Assembly (NCBI GenBank): GCA_016748015.1
Contig: JAAOMT010000109.1
Location: 22,769 to 86,768, forward strand
Source of the DNA: Geosiphon pyriformis
Taxonomy: Eukaryota; Glomeromycota; Glomeromycetes; Archaeosporales; Geosiphonaceae
Length of the DNA: 64,000 nucleotides
Direction: 5' to 3'
Positions 11,261-23,249 of this stretch are shown here, piece after piece. The notes below the pieces were generated by a model, which saw only the letters and a program-made list of their open reading frames with translations, was not told where the DNA came from and did no database searches. Within the stretch, counting starts at the first letter, position 1. The number at the start of each line of letters is the position of its first letter. Position numbers and translations under genes: made by a program.

Positions 11261-14200
11261 GTAGTTAATAACAAACTGGTTCTGAAACCACTTGAGATCT
11301 GGTCTATAGTTGACTTGATTATGAAGGGATGTACAAGAAAGCAAGTAGTACCTGAACATATACCTGAGTGATGAGTCAGTTAATATGCTCCCTTAAGTCA
11401 TGTTGATAATAATGTATTCTTCAAAGTTATGTATAATGTCAAGCTTGATGAGTTTCTGCAAGTAGTCAAAAATCTTTTTAATGAGAAAGCTGCTGACATG
11501 TCTGATATCCCTAATAAGCTGTAGAAACATGGCAATGAGCAGATTTTGGGTGGTTTATTAGATATTATTAACATATGTATAAGTTCAAGAACTGTGTCTG
11601 TATATTGGAAAAAGACATGAGTCTTGATAATACCTAAGTCATATAATTGAGAAAGAATATTTACTAATATTAGGCTGATTACTTTGATAAAACTGCTTAG
11701 AAGATCTTGTTTAAAATTCTCTCAGATAAGATCTTCTCAATTTGTAGTGATTTTAATGTTTTGCGTGGTGACAATTTTTCAGTTTTGAAGGGCATATTTA
11801 CTTAAATTCCCATATTTGCTGTTGGTTCTGTTATTAAAAATGCTATAGAAAAGAACAAAGAGCTATGATTGGTTTTTTAAGACATGCACAAAGCATATAA
11901 TTCTGTGGAATAGTTTTATTTAAAAAGTAGTTTAGTTAGGATTAAGATGTGTCTCTGTTTTATTAAGTTCTTTAAAAATATACACAATGGTCAGATTAAT
12001 CAAGTAATAATGAATTTTGGGCTTACAGATAGCTATACTGTCTGTAATAGACTGGATCAAGGTGAAGTTTTCTTGTTCTTACTGTGAAAAATTTTCTATG
12101 ACTCTTTGCTCTGTAAAGTTAAGAAACATAAAAACTTTTATGATTACAAGATGGATTCCAAGTTTTTTATATGCACTAGTAAGCAGAATTATAAAAGTAA
12201 CATGACTTTCTTTTTGGCAGCTGGCATTTTTGTGAATGACACTATTTGGATTGAAAATAGCATGTCTATTACTTATTGTATTTTGGACATAGCTAGTGAA
12301 TTTTTCCAGATCAATAATATTTCAATCAACATAAATAAAACTGTCACTATACCTATCAATTGGAGAGTAGAGGTGCCCTATCTGCTGATTAGTAGTTTGA
12401 ACATTTCAATAGCTAAAAAAGATGTGTCTCATAGGTATTTGGGTATTTTTTTATCCACCAATGGTCTGTCAAACCCTAGCCTTGCTAAAGCTTAGTTGAA
12501 TATTAAGTTTTTTATAAATTTGGTCTTGAAAAAAATGGTATCTGATAAACAGTTTTTATATCTAGTGTTTGTTGTTCTACAACCTATTATTGAGTACAGA
12601 CTGTAATTCAGCCATGCCTCTTTAAGTGTGTATGAAAGATAAGACAGATTGTTGAGAAAAAGCCTAAGACTAAAAGCCAATTTACTGAGAGACTTTCCAA
12701 ATGAAGCCATCTCTCATCCCAAGTTGTATGGCCTTAAGACTTTTAGACAAATGCAAGCTAAGAATTCCTTAGCAAATTTGGTGATCTTTGGCAATTTAAA
12801 AGGCATTTTTAACAAGTTGTTTGAGCATTAAGTCATAAATTTGCAGATCATTAGCTGGATGCTTTAACAACCTCTTAATTTTCCGATCTCATTGTCAATC
12901 AATTCCTTGAATTGCTTTTTAGCTGGTGTTACCAACATTTTGGCTTCATGCAAACTTTCTTTAAGTGGTTTTCTGTCTAATGTTTTTTGTGCTGGTAGTA
13001 GTGTTACTGTTGCTGATATTTTGCGCTTGAATCAATATCTGAGTGTGATGGATTCACTTAAGAGATTTGGTTTGGTCTTTGCTAACCAGCTTTTGGACCA
13101 TCATGACAAGTGTTTCATCTGAAAAAGCTTTCACAGATAAAAGAGACTGGATCTCAGGGAATCTATTCCTAGTTGGTATAGTTTGCTTGTTAATTTTATT
13201 GAAAATAGTGACTTGGTCTATAATTGTGTCCTTGCTTTCAGTCTCATTCCCAGTCACTGTTTGGATGAAGTTAATTCTGTTGGTAGACATTTTTTGGAAT
13301 ATGGGTCAGATCTCTTTGTTGTTTATACTGATAGTTCAATCAAGAATTTTGGTACTGTGAATGCTTATGGTGGTACTGCTGTATACTTTCTAGACATAGA
13401 CAAAAGTGTTGGAATTGGGGTGCATGATTTGCTTTCTTCAACTTTAGCAGAATTATAGGCTATTACTTTTGCTTTGAATTGTGTGCTAGTGTTTAGTTTG
13501 GTAATTTTGTATATAGTTAAGCTTTTTTGAATGTTTGTGTCTCGCTTAGAAGTAATACAGGTTCCAATTTTTATAAAAAATGTTGGTTGGAAAAGGAGTG
13601 TATTCATCAAACAATTATATCTAAGAACTTGTCAATTAGTTAGAACAAGATCAAAAGTTATTCTGAAGTTGTTGACAATAAGCGTGCTGATCTTCTGGTT
13701 AATGCTACTACTAAATCTAATTTTGTGCTGCCTGTAGATATGTCATGCTACTTCTTGATCATCAAAAACATACCTGTTTTTGGGAATGTTTGTTATTTTG
13801 TTAGGTGTCTTTTTAATGCTATAAGTTTTGTTGGTTGAGAGTCCAAATGCACTAGGTGTTTTGTGAATAGTAGTCCATATGATAAGTTTTATATAAATCA
13901 AATCTTTAATGTGTGGCATCCCAATAGTAGATGTTGTTTTGAGTTCACTAGCTCTGTTTCTGTGATGCTTAGGTTTTACTTTATAAAGACCCTGCATTGC
14001 CAATTATCTGTTGTCAAAAGAAAGAGGCTGTATGATTTGAAATATTTCAGTGTTCTGTGTATTTGCTGTGATCTGGTCAAAAATTTTAATCACACATTTT
14101 TCTGTATTTATGATGCACATACCAGAAGAGATCTTATTGATAAGGGTATTGATTATTGGAATGATCTGTTGAGTGTCTGTACTGCTAAAAGTGTGGTAAT

Positions 14201-14584
14201 AGGTTTTTTGTACAAAGCTGAGTTTTCTAATCAGTTATACATGTCTTTGCCCAAAGGTTTCATAATGAATGAGTGGATAGTAGTTCTAATGATATATTTC
14301 TGATCATTTATTTAGTCTGAAGTTTCACTAAGAGTCACAGATCTACTATGTGACTGCTGACTACCAAATTAAAGATACATGATGAAAAACTGGGTCTCTT
14401 GCCACATGATAAATCTGCAGTGCTAATAGTGTCTGGTCTAATTCTTTTATGGCCTCTTAGTAAGATTTTTGATTTTGGCATTAGATTTGGCATCCATGTT
14501 TGTTTTAGTTTGCATTCCCATCTATCTAGTATAAATTTCAGCTTCTTATATAATTTTTCTGTTGTAATTAATTTAGGTGTTTAG
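11261..14584 (+). pseudogene. LINE L1 ORF2: RT, RNase H, C-terminal Cys/His region
   Basis: RT spans about 11290-12640. The catalytic FVDD reads FVND at 12229-12240 and is followed by TIW. RNase H is at about 13300-13720: VYTDSS near 13322, STLAEL near 13437, then decay. The C-terminal region from 13860 (VWHPNSR, VVKRKRLYD, VLCICC...H) runs to the ORF stop at 14582-14584. Stops in RT fall at conserved Trp (LWLVL, LLWRIF contexts) and Gln (STQSP, VLQDM contexts). RT primed at a nicked target would copy element RNA. The endonuclease half is missing here. Confidence 0.85.
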
Positions 14585-14730
14585 TGTTGTCTTAATTGGT
14601 CCAAATGGCTAGTCATGTATGGAAAATGCATGAGCCATACTTAATATAGAAACTTATATGATTTTGTAGTTTTAAGTAGTAATTGGGCTATACTTGTTAA
14701 ATACTTAATAAAAAAAAATAAAAAAATAAA
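14585..14730 (+). other. LINE L1 3' UTR and poly(A)-like tail
   Basis: Short 3' UTR starting GTGTTGTCTTAATTGGTCC. It contains a degraded version of the hairpin seen in L2 (TTGGTC, loop CAAAT, GGCTAG, kept by wobble pairs) and ends TTAATAAAAAAAA. The same layout ends L2, L3, L4, L5 and L6. Confidence 0.7.
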
Positions 14731-16524
14731 GTAATTATCAATTTATTTTTATTGTTTTTATAATATTTAAAAGTTTTTTGTATTAGATATTATAATTATT
14801 AAATAGTTTATTATAAAAAAAATCAGAGTTTATAAATTGACTTAACTATAGTTTAATTTTATTATTAGCTTTTTTTTCTTTTTCCATAATATATTAATAT
14901 AATTTTAATATTTTTGTTTTATAGTTTATTTTTTTGAAATTTTTTACAAATTATAAACTTTTAAAAAAATTTATTAATTAAATATTAGTTTAATAACTTT
15001 ATGATTTAATTTTCTAGTCTAATTTTTTATTATTTTTTATTTCTATTATTAAAATTTTAGTCTTTATTAAAGCATATTTAAGTTTTAATTATATTTAAAA
15101 CTTAATAACTTTTTATTAGCCTTAAATTTATAGTTATTTTTAAGGTATATTTTTATTCTAATTATATTACTCAAATTATAATTAAAATTTATTTGTTATT
15201 AAAAGTATTATAAACAGATTATGTTTTATTTCTGTTTTTTAATATATTTTATGTAAATTTAAACTGTTTTTATTACTAATATTAATATTTACACAAAGCA
15301 TTTTTTTAGTTTTTTATAAAAGTTTTTTAGAATTCTAATTATTATTATTATTATTTTAAAAAAAATTTCTATATATATATTTTTTATGCAAATTAATAAT
15401 TAGTTTTTTACTTTAATTTATATTGTAATATCAAAAAAATCAATAATTAAACTTTATATTTGTTAGTATAAATAATTAAATATTTTTTAATTATATATAT
15501 AATTTTAAGAAAAAAATATTAATTACTAATATTTAAAAAAATTATTGTTTTTAATTTATATTTAACATAATAATTAAGTATTTTTTTATGTAAAATTATA
15601 ATTTAATTTTTAAGTGATTTATTTAAAAAAAAAATTTCAAAAGTTTTTTTTTATTTTTTTAATAATTACAAAAACTACAATTTTGATAAATTAAAAAAAA
15701 TACTTATAAAAGTTAATAATAAATTTAAAAGATTTAGTTCAGAATAATGCCTAAAAACAAGTATATAAAATAAATTAATAAATTAATTAGAAAAAAAACT
15801 GGTTTTTGGTTTTATAATTGAAATATATAGTTTTATAATTATTTTTTAACAAGTTTTTAGATATTAACATTAATAATTTAGTAAAATTAAAAATTATTTA
15901 TTATAAAATTAGTAAAATATTTTTTTAAATTGATATAAATTATTATTAAAGTTAATAATAATTATTAATACATAATTGTTATAAATAAGTAAATATTAAA
16001 AAGCATTAAAAATAAAATATTAAATTTTTTAAATTAAGATTTTTAAAAATTTTGGTAAATTTAATAAAAAAATTAATTAAAATTCAAAAAATAAAAACAG
16101 TTATAATAATTTATAACACTAAATAATAATTATTATATAATAAAATGCCAATTTTTTAGGCTTTAATATAAATAAACTGTTTAATTAACTTTGTTTATAA
16201 AGTTATATATAAAAAATTAATAGAGTTTTATAACTATAAAAAAATATTTTTTTAATATTTTTGCTGTTATATTAAATATTAAAATAATTTTAATTATAAT
16301 ATTATAATAATACTAATTTGTTAATTTATATTTTTAATAAATAATATGCTTTATATATAAAAAATTGTGAAATATTTTCTAATTACTATAAAAATTAAAA
16401 TTTTTTTGGTCTAAAAAATAAAATAAAAAACTTTTTTATATTTAACAAAACTTTTAATACTTGTTATATTTTTTACTAATATATTTTTTATTAAAATAAC
16501 TTAATATTATTTTACTTCTATATA
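14731..16524. other. AT-rich stretch without recognisable gene
   Basis: About 1.8 kb of AT-rich DNA. No coding frame or element end recognised. A ~60-bp piece at about 16418-16475 resembles 20058-20115 with differences almost all transitions, so part of it may be a decayed LINE leader. Confidence 0.55.
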
Positions 16525-16548
16525 AGTTTTTGTTTTATAAATATCTAT
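16525..16548 (+). repeat. 5' target-site duplication of L2
   Basis: 24 bp (AGTTTTTG, then a TTTTATAAATAT core, ending CTAT) repeated at 20026-20049 with two mismatches, both transitions. It abuts the 5' truncation point of L2. Confidence 0.8.
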
Positions 16549-16561
16549 AATTTATATTAGT

Positions 16562-19500
16562 TTTTTGAGCCTAATAAAGTAAAGTTCAAGGTTGATAAAA
16601 TTATAGAAGGGTGGACAAGAAAGTGATCAGTTCTTCCAAAAATACCTAATCTCTGGACTTAACAATATATGTCTCTGAATTAAGTAAATAATAATGCTTT
16701 CTCTGGTATAATGAATAAAATTGGTATGAAAGAATTGTCTCTGGTTGTTAATAATCTGCCAAACAATAAAGCAGCCAGGTTATTAGGACTACCTAATAAA
16801 CTTTGGAAGCATTGTAATGGGGAGGTTTTGGCCTGTCTTTTAAAATTGTTGAATTTGTGTTTAAGTATGAGTGCAGTTTCTAATCTGTGAAAAAAAGCAT
16901 GAGTTTCAATAATTCCGAAACCTTATGAGTGGAATGGTGTTTTAACAAATACTAAGCCTATTACATTAGTTAAAACAGCATGTAAAATACTATCTAAGAT
17001 TCTTTCTTATCAGATATCTTTGGCTTGTAGTAAGTTTAATGTTCTTCATGGTAACAATTTTTTGGTGTTGAAGAGTATTTCAACCCAGTTTCTTATTTTT
17101 GCTATTGGCTCAGTTGTTAAGAATGCTCTGAAAAAAAACAGAAAGCTTTGATTAGTGCTACAGGATATGTATAAAGCTTATAATTCAGTAGGCTGGCATC
17201 ATTTGCGAGCGAGCTTACATCACATCAAAATGTGTAAATGTTTTATCCAATTTTTTGGCAACATTTATGAAGACCGGATCAACAGAGTAATAACTGACTT
17301 TGGGCTTTTAGATGGTAATAGAGTTCATGATAAGTTGAATCAAGAGGAGGTCTTTTCTCTACTGCTTTGGAGGATATTTTATGATCCACTTTTGTGTGAA
17401 GTGAAAAGGCATGAGCACTTATGTGGATATAGGATTGATTCTAAGTTTGTAGCAAAGTCTGGCAGAATTGAGGTGAGTGGAGGAAAAACTTCTTTTTTGG
17501 CTGCAGGCATTTTTGTTGATAATACAATTTGGGTTGAAAGTAGTTAGGCATCTACACAGTATATTTTAAACATTGCAAGTGAATTTTTTGTGATCAATGA
17601 CATTTTAATTAATAATAATAAGATGATAACAATTTCTATTAATCAGAGAGTTAGAAATGCTTTGCTATTAATCAATAGATTGCCAATTTTGATTGCTAAA
17701 AAGAGTGAGTCACACCAATATTTGGGTATCTTTCTGTCAACTGAGGGTTTTTCTAAGCCCAGTTTGGCTTAAGCCCATAAAAATGTCAGGTTTTTTTCTA
17801 ATATAGTGTTAAAAAAAGCTATTATGGACAAACAATTCTGTTATTTGGTTTCAGCAGTTTTGCAATTCATTGTCAGCTATCATACACAATTCAGTTTTGT
17901 TACTTTAGATGTATGTTATAAGTAGAATATCATGATTAGAAAAAATCTTAGAGTCAAAGCTGGTTTACCACATGATTTTCCCAGTGAGGTTTTGCACCAC
18001 CTTTCTTTATATAGTTTGAAGTCTTTTGAGCAAATACAATTTAAAAGAAAGCTGGCATCACTGATTTTATTTTCTAATGGTTACAGTATTCTTGAACATT
18101 TATTTGATCATAAATTTTTGGATTTGCAAGTTTTGGAATGGTCTCCTCTGAATCCTTTGCAATTTCCTGTTAGGTTGCATGTTAGTTCTGTAAAAAATTT
18201 TTTGGCAGGGGTGATAAAGATTTTTTTGGAAAATGAATTATCTTTAGTGAACAATTTACCTTGTGCTTTTCGTGGATCTGGCAATTTTCTAATGTCTGGC
18301 ATTCTGGGTCAGTTTTTGTATTACAAATCTATTTTTTCATTAAAGTGTTTTGGTGTTGCTTTTGGTGACAGAATTCTTGACAAGAAAGGAAAGATGATGG
18401 ACTAGAAAACATTTTGGCATTGGAAAAAATTAAACCTGAGGGGTTTTGTGCCTTACTGGTTTTCTTTAATGTCTGATTTTATGAACAATTCTGTTTCTTT
18501 GGGGGTTGGAACTGCTACTACTACTAAGGAGGATGTGCTAAGTATTTTGGATTCTGATAGATTCTCTGAAGTTCATGATAGTTTACTAGAGGTGTGGTCT
18601 AATTGTATTGAGGTTTATATAAATGGGTCCTTGAAATGTGCTGGTACTGTTAAGGCAGTAGGTGGAACAACTACATACTTTCCAGCTGCAAATGTAGACA
18701 TTGGAGTTAAGGTTGCTGGACTTTTGTTCTTTACTTTAACTGAACTGCAAGCTGTGATGTTGGCTTTAGAGTGTGTTTCATCTTCTTGCTCAGTGGTTTT
18801 GTATTCAGATAGTCAATCTGCGATTGATGCCTGCATTTCTGAAACTTCTTCAACTAAGTCTGATTTCCATAACCAATATTGGATTGAAAGATTGCAAATA
18901 GTCAATTTTCTTAAAAACAAGAATATTTCAATCAAGTGGGTGAAGATTAAAAGACATTCAGATATATTGGGCAACATAAGAGCTGACACACTAGCTAATG
19001 AGACTACTTTCTCATCTCTTTCTTTGCCAGTTAAAATCTGGGAGAGGTTTCTGGTCACTGAAAAAACTGTTATATCTGGCAATGTTCATTATTTTGCTTA
19101 GAACTTACACTAGTCAATATGTTGTGCCTATTAGGAGACTGGTCCAGGTTTTAATATAGTTCCAAATATTATGATTAAGAAAATAGATTGAAATGCTATT
19201 GCAACAATTTGGCATCCTGATTTACACATGCTTTCTGGGTTCACCAGTAAAAAGTCAGCCAATTTATACATGTATTTGATAAAAGCTATATATAAATGGC
19301 TGCTGGTTGCAGTTAAAAAGAAATTGTATAGCAAAGATTATCTCAGTGTTTTGTGTTTGTTGTGTGGTGAAGTGGAGATCTCTGATCATGTTTTTGTTTA
19401 TTGGTCTCTGCAGAAACATTTTGGTTAAAGCTGCTGAAAAATGGATGTTGATGTCTGGTTTTTTGAGTTCATTTCTATCTGCTATTCTACTCTTACTCTC

Positions 19501-19888
19501 ATTATGTTCTTTGGATATGAGTCTTTATACAGCAGTATGCAAGGGTTTTGTAATGAGAGATTGGTATGCTGAAGCTGTTTTAGTTTTTGAGGGAAAAGTA
19601 AAAGCTACTCAGATCCTAATAGAATATATCAGGTTTGTAGTGGAGTTGTAGTGCACTCAAATATGGACTATTAGGACCAAACATAGAGTAGAGATAAAAA
19701 AGACTGGGTTGGTTGGGGATAATGGTGTGGTTTCTGGCCTGTCCAGCAGTATAGTTTCTACATTGTCAGCTGGTGTTGTCCACATGCTTGGTGTTATAAA
19801 ATCTTTTACTATTAGGTTTGATAGGCACAAATTGTGTCATTTTTTCTCTGGTTTAAGTGGTAATGCTTTTGTTACCATAGGTGTGTAG
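16562..19888 (+). pseudogene. LINE L2 ORF2: RT, RNase H, C-terminal zinc motif
   Basis: Mostly one reading frame with stops. RT: NKLWKH near 16796, IIPKPYEWNGVLTNTKPI near 16908-16965, DMYKAYNSVGWHHL near 17164-17205, catalytic box FVDN at 17512-17523 (FVDD expected), YLGIFLST near 17720. RNase H at about 18608-18990: YINGS (first Asp now Asn), ELQAV, YSDSQSAID, then H and D in KRHSDILGNIRAD. The C-terminal region has WHPDLHM and a CLLCGE...DH motif near 19360-19395, with its last Cys changed to Tyr. Stops lie at conserved Trp and Gln codons. TAG at 19886-19888 ends the frame. Confidence 0.9.
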
Positions 19889-20025
19889 TGTTGTCTTGTC
19901 TGGCCCGAATGGCTAGCCACATGTAGTCTGTACATAAATTGCATTTAGTTGGTTTTACTTAGTTTGGTTCTATGTACTAGATAGTAGTTGGGCTTCATTC
20001 GTAAAACTTGTAATAAAAAAAAATT
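19889..20025 (+). other. LINE L2 3' UTR with hairpin and A tail
   Basis: The 3' UTR has a clear stem-loop at 19900-19916: CTGGCC, loop CGAAT, GGCTAG (six pairs, one G-T), followed by CCACATGTAG. It ends with a TTGGGC block and TAATAAAAAAAAA. The element family shares this 3' end, so it is a candidate recognition site for the LINE RT. Confidence 0.7.
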
Positions 20026-20049
20026 AGTTTTTATTTTATAAATATTTAT
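20026..20049 (+). repeat. 3' target-site duplication of L2
   Basis: Partner of 16525-16548; 22 of 24 positions match. L3 leader sequence follows directly. Confidence 0.8.
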
Positions 20050-20940
20050 GACCAATATTTAAAAAAAAACTTTTTAGTATCTAACAAAATATTTTAGCAT
20101 TTGCTGTATTTTTTTTATGTCTAAATTCTCCAAAGAGCAATTTTCTTGAAAAAAAGTTTTTGTTTTTGTCTTTCTATTTATATTACTTTCAATATTTTTC
20201 AAGCTAATAATTCTTTTATGGTGAATTTAAAGACTGTTTTAAGTAGCAATATGTTAAAGAAAAAGGCTTTTAAAAGTATTTTTTATAATTTTGTTGATAG
20301 TACTTTCTCTCAAAAAAAAAGATCTCTGTTGGCAATATTAAGTACTCTGAAAATAAAATAAAATTTTTTTAATCAAATCTGATATTGTTAATAATATGTA
20401 TTTAAATATGAATAGTGTATTTAGTAACAGTGAAATTGGTAATACTACAGTAATTCAGATAGTGGTTTTTTTCATGGTTTGGTTGCAACAACTTCTAAAG
20501 CTAAAAGAATTAATATAAGTTTGGATAGTGGCTCTTTTATTAATATAATTGACTATAGAATAAATGAAAAAAAAGTTCTCTTTTTTTTTCTTTTAATATT
20601 TCTCTTGACAAAAGGTAGATTGACCTTAAAATAGTAAAAACTCAGATCAAAATGACTGTTAAGAAATTTTTTGCATTAGATATTAATCTATTAACTATAA
20701 AAAAAAATTAACAACAGCAAAAATTTAGCTTATTAAAAAAATCTTTTTAGCAATTAATGGTTTTAAGAAGAGCATTACTCTTTCAAAATTTGAAAAAATT
20801 ATTAGATCTATGTTTTTATCAGAAAAAAGCATGGAAAAGACTGTATTATTGGCTAAGAAAAAAAGAATCAAAGTAAATAGTAATCTTAAAAAACAAAAAA
20901 TTAATTTAGATTAAGCTGTAGTATTTAAGAAGATTCTTAT
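20050..20940 (+). mobile_element. LINE L3, first segment
   Basis: Leader (conserved AATTCTCC AAAGAGC block at about 20124-20140) and N-terminal part of ORF1. Interrupted exactly at 20940 by gypsy C. The reading of the gene continues at 28642. Confidence 0.85.
20218..20940 (+). pseudogene. LINE L3 ORF1, N-terminal part
   Basis: Starts at an ATG in a MVNLK context shared with L7. The Ser/Lys-rich N-terminus (SNMLKKKAFKS, FSQKK) is recognisable, then VKKFFALDINLL near 20655-20690 and the approach to the RRM-like region (KINLD...AVVFKKI) up to the insertion point. Frameshifts in A/T runs and several stops break it. It encoded the RNA-binding ORF1 protein; the C-terminal part lies beyond gypsy C. 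Confidence 0.75.
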
Positions 20941-21618
20941 TGTTATGATTGAAACCCATAGTTTTTATTAGTTATCACATGTATTAGCCACTGATGTCAT
21001 ATAATTAGCCACCCTATTTTTAGATAGTGATTGTTGACCTGATCAATGACCTGACTGTTGACCTGATCATTGACCTGATCATTAATCTAATTGTTAACCA
21101 CTTTAGATAGTTATATAAGCAATGATTTCCTTAGCTGTAGAAAGACATGATCAAAGTAATAAAATAAACAATATTAATTACTTCCTCTCATAATCACTTA
21201 TTCTCCTTTCCTTACCTTCAAGTATCTACTTGTTGGCATTCACATACCTTATCTTTTCCTCTTCTTGATTTGTATTTGTTAGAATTAGCCTGAGAAGCAA
21301 TTGGCTTGCTCTTGTAATTCATTGAATAAAGAAATGATTGAAAAGCACAACAATACCTGTTATTGATTCTAAGAATTGCCGAGTTGAGACATAGAATAAT
21401 AGCAGCGGTATTATCTTGTTGACAATCATGGACTATTTCTCTACTTTCAGATTTAAGAAAAGATTAGCGACTGTGATTTTTATGAGACTGATCACACACA
21501 TTGAATTTCTACTTATTCAATTTGCTCCCTTATTGTAATTCCCTCTTTGTTTATTTCCATCACCATACAATACTGTTCTCCCTTGCTATCCATTAGCTTG
21601 TTATTCCAACCTGTAACA
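20941..21618 (+). repeat. 5' LTR of gypsy C
   Basis: 678 bp, TGTTATG...CTGTAACA. U3 has a 12-bp tandem array at 21031-21098 (unit like TTGACCTGATCA), then a TATA box, and AATAAA at 21325-21330 as a possible poly(A) signal. It differs from the 3' LTR by about 45 substitutions, nearly all transitions, plus exactly one 12-bp repeat unit. Confidence 0.95.
21112..21118 (+). promoter_or_regulatory. TATA box in 5' LTR of gypsy C
   Basis: TATATAA shortly after the 12-bp repeat array and conserved in the 3' LTR at 28136-28142. Likely start region for the element transcript (inferred). Confidence 0.6.
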
Positions 21619-21624
21619 TAAAAG

Positions 21625-21637
21625 TGGTGCTCCCTGT
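21625..21637 (+). promoter_or_regulatory. candidate primer binding site of gypsy C
   Basis: TGGTGCTCCCTGTG begins six bases after the LTR; TGG is the expected complement of a tRNA CCA end. The same start, decayed by transitions, follows the 5' LTR of copy B (40325). I cannot name the tRNA from the sequence alone. Confidence 0.65.
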
Positions 21638-21670
21638 GAGGTTGTTAAAATTCACTTATTCCCTCATTGT

Positions 21671-23224
21671 ATGGGTGATTACTTATATCTGTCACAGCAA
21701 TCAGAAAAACACTTTGCAGCACACAACAGAAATGATCTAAATTTCATTGAACTTAATCCTCTGCCCTCCTGCTTGATCTGTTTCCCCCTTGAAGAACAAT
21801 CCAGTAGACAATTCCAAGACTTTTGGAACTGGTTTCTGAACAAGCATTCAGCTGAAACCTACACAGCTTATATGACCTATTACTTTGACCAAGCTTATTT
21901 TGAAAATGACTTTGAAGAAAGAAACAACAGTATCAATCAACTCTTATATTCTGCAACCTTTGAACAACAGCCTCCTGATTTCGAATATCTGAATCATTAA
22001 ATCCACATTTGGATTGCTGCTCATCAAGCAACTGAAACTTCCCTTGAAACAAAAGAAGAAAGCTATTAAACTGCCCCTGTTTTTGACCTTTTATCAAGCG
22101 AATCAGATTCGTCTACACAAACAGTTACCCCTGAACCAATGGCTAATGACCCCATGCAAGCAAACATTCTGGCCACCCTCCAAGGTATACAAACTGCTCT
22201 AGGAAGAAGAAACAATACTCCACTACCACTATTTAGAGGTAATGCACAAGATCCAATTGAATGGTTAGATGACTTTGAGAGAGCTGCCACAGCCAACCAA
22301 TATGATAAAGAATACAAGTTCCAAATCATTGGTGGCTACCTCCAAGGCTTTCCTGCTACCTGGTTCTCACAAGAAACAGATGCCAATGCTCAATACAGAA
22401 TAATCAGATGGACACCAATCAATGCTGGAGAAGAAAATACCTCTTTCACTACCCAATTTGAGGCCAAGTTCAGAACCCCAATATTAATATCCAAATGGTG
22501 CATGGAATTGGAAAGAAGAACCCAAGGCCCTGGAGAAGTAGTGACTGAATATGCCAAGGCTATTAGAAAGCTAATTAAACGTGTAGACTCTGGAAGAAAT
22601 TGGGCAGAAGAGCAGAAAATCCACTTCTTTACAAAAGAATTGAGAACTGATCTATCATATGCTCTTTGGCCCCTTCTGGCCCTGAAAGATAATCTTACCA
22701 TGGATATAGCCATTGAATTAGCACAAAGAATTGAAGATAACCAAAGGATGCACTTGGGATCCACACTACCAGTTTTTGCTTCTGCTCCTGTCATGGCTTC
22801 TGTCCCTCAAATGACTGCTACTTCTTTTGCCACTCACACTCAAGATCCAAATGAACAGTTAATAGACAGACTCACAGCAAATCTTGCCCAGTTATTAGAA
22901 CCCTTAGCCCAAGCAGTCAGAGAAAATCAACAACCACAAAGACCCAGATTTGAACCACACTTCAATCAGCCCCAGCAACCACTTTATCAAAGACAACAAA
23001 ATCGTGGCCCACCTGTATGTTATTACTGTGGATTAACTAGACACTTTTCAAGAAATTGCAACAATCCTCCACTGTCTCCACCAGTTCTCAGAAACAATGA
23101 TGCTCAGAACAACAGACCTAACAACAACAATGTGCCCAACCAAAGACCCAATCATGCCAACATCAATTTCTTTGGAGAGGATCCCCTAGTTGAAGCCACT
23201 GTTTATCAGCCTTTAAACTGGTAG
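21671..23224 (+). pseudogene. gag of gypsy C
   Basis: One frame of about 517 codons with only two internal stops, TAA 21998-22000 and TAA 22067-22069; from ATG 22139 it is open for 361 codons. The 5' third is acidic/aromatic. From about 22200 a Retrotrans_gag capsid domain follows (IEWLDDFERAA, WFSQETD, FEAKFRTP, ELERRTQGPGEVVTEYA). Then comes a Gln/Pro-rich stretch and a zinc knuckle at 23018-23059 (C-X2-C-X4-H-X4-C, CYYCGLTRHFSRNC). It ends TAG 23222-23224. I take 21671 as the ancestral start because it is the first ATG after the primer site and is in frame. Confidence 0.9.
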
Positions 23225-23249
23225 GCACACCTCCAAAGGGTGAGAGTGC
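23212..23249 (+). promoter_or_regulatory. -1 ribosomal frameshift signal, gag to pol
   Basis: Slippery heptamer T TTA AAC at 23212-23218, read in the gag frame as CCT TTA AAC, two codons before the gag TAG. A -1 slip enters the pol frame, which is open from here. After a six-base spacer a stem-loop can form: GCAC 23225-23228 with GTGC 23246-23249, and inside it ACC 23229-23231 with GGT 23239-23241. This matches the known layout of retroviral -1 frameshift sites. Function is inferred. Confidence 0.75.

Larger units (their letters stand above)
11261..14730 (+). mobile_element. LINE L1, 3' part
   Basis: LINE ORF2 from just upstream of RT to the 3' end, with 3' untranslated region and a TAATAAAAAA tail ending near 14730. 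The first codons read VVNNKLVLKP, the hinge between the endonuclease-side region and RT. The 3' subtype differs from L2/L3 after RNase H, so the L1 lineage is a separate subfamily. Confidence 0.85.
16549..20025 (+). mobile_element. LINE L2, 5' truncated insertion
   Basis: 3477-bp LINE insertion: 3' two thirds of ORF2, 3' UTR and A-rich tail, bounded by a 24-bp TSD. 5' truncation with a long TSD is the hallmark of target-primed reverse transcription. It is the least decayed LINE in the window. Confidence 0.9.

Noticed and set aside
16418-20115. Tandem duplication of host DNA around L2 (16418-16475 resembles 20058-20115).
   Set aside because: The downstream copy is the L3 leader, so the upstream piece is more likely a relic of another LINE leader than a local duplication.
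22390-22794. 134-codon minus-strand frame opposite gypsy C gag.
   Set aside because: Lies fully antisense to the well-supported capsid domain; no independent signal.
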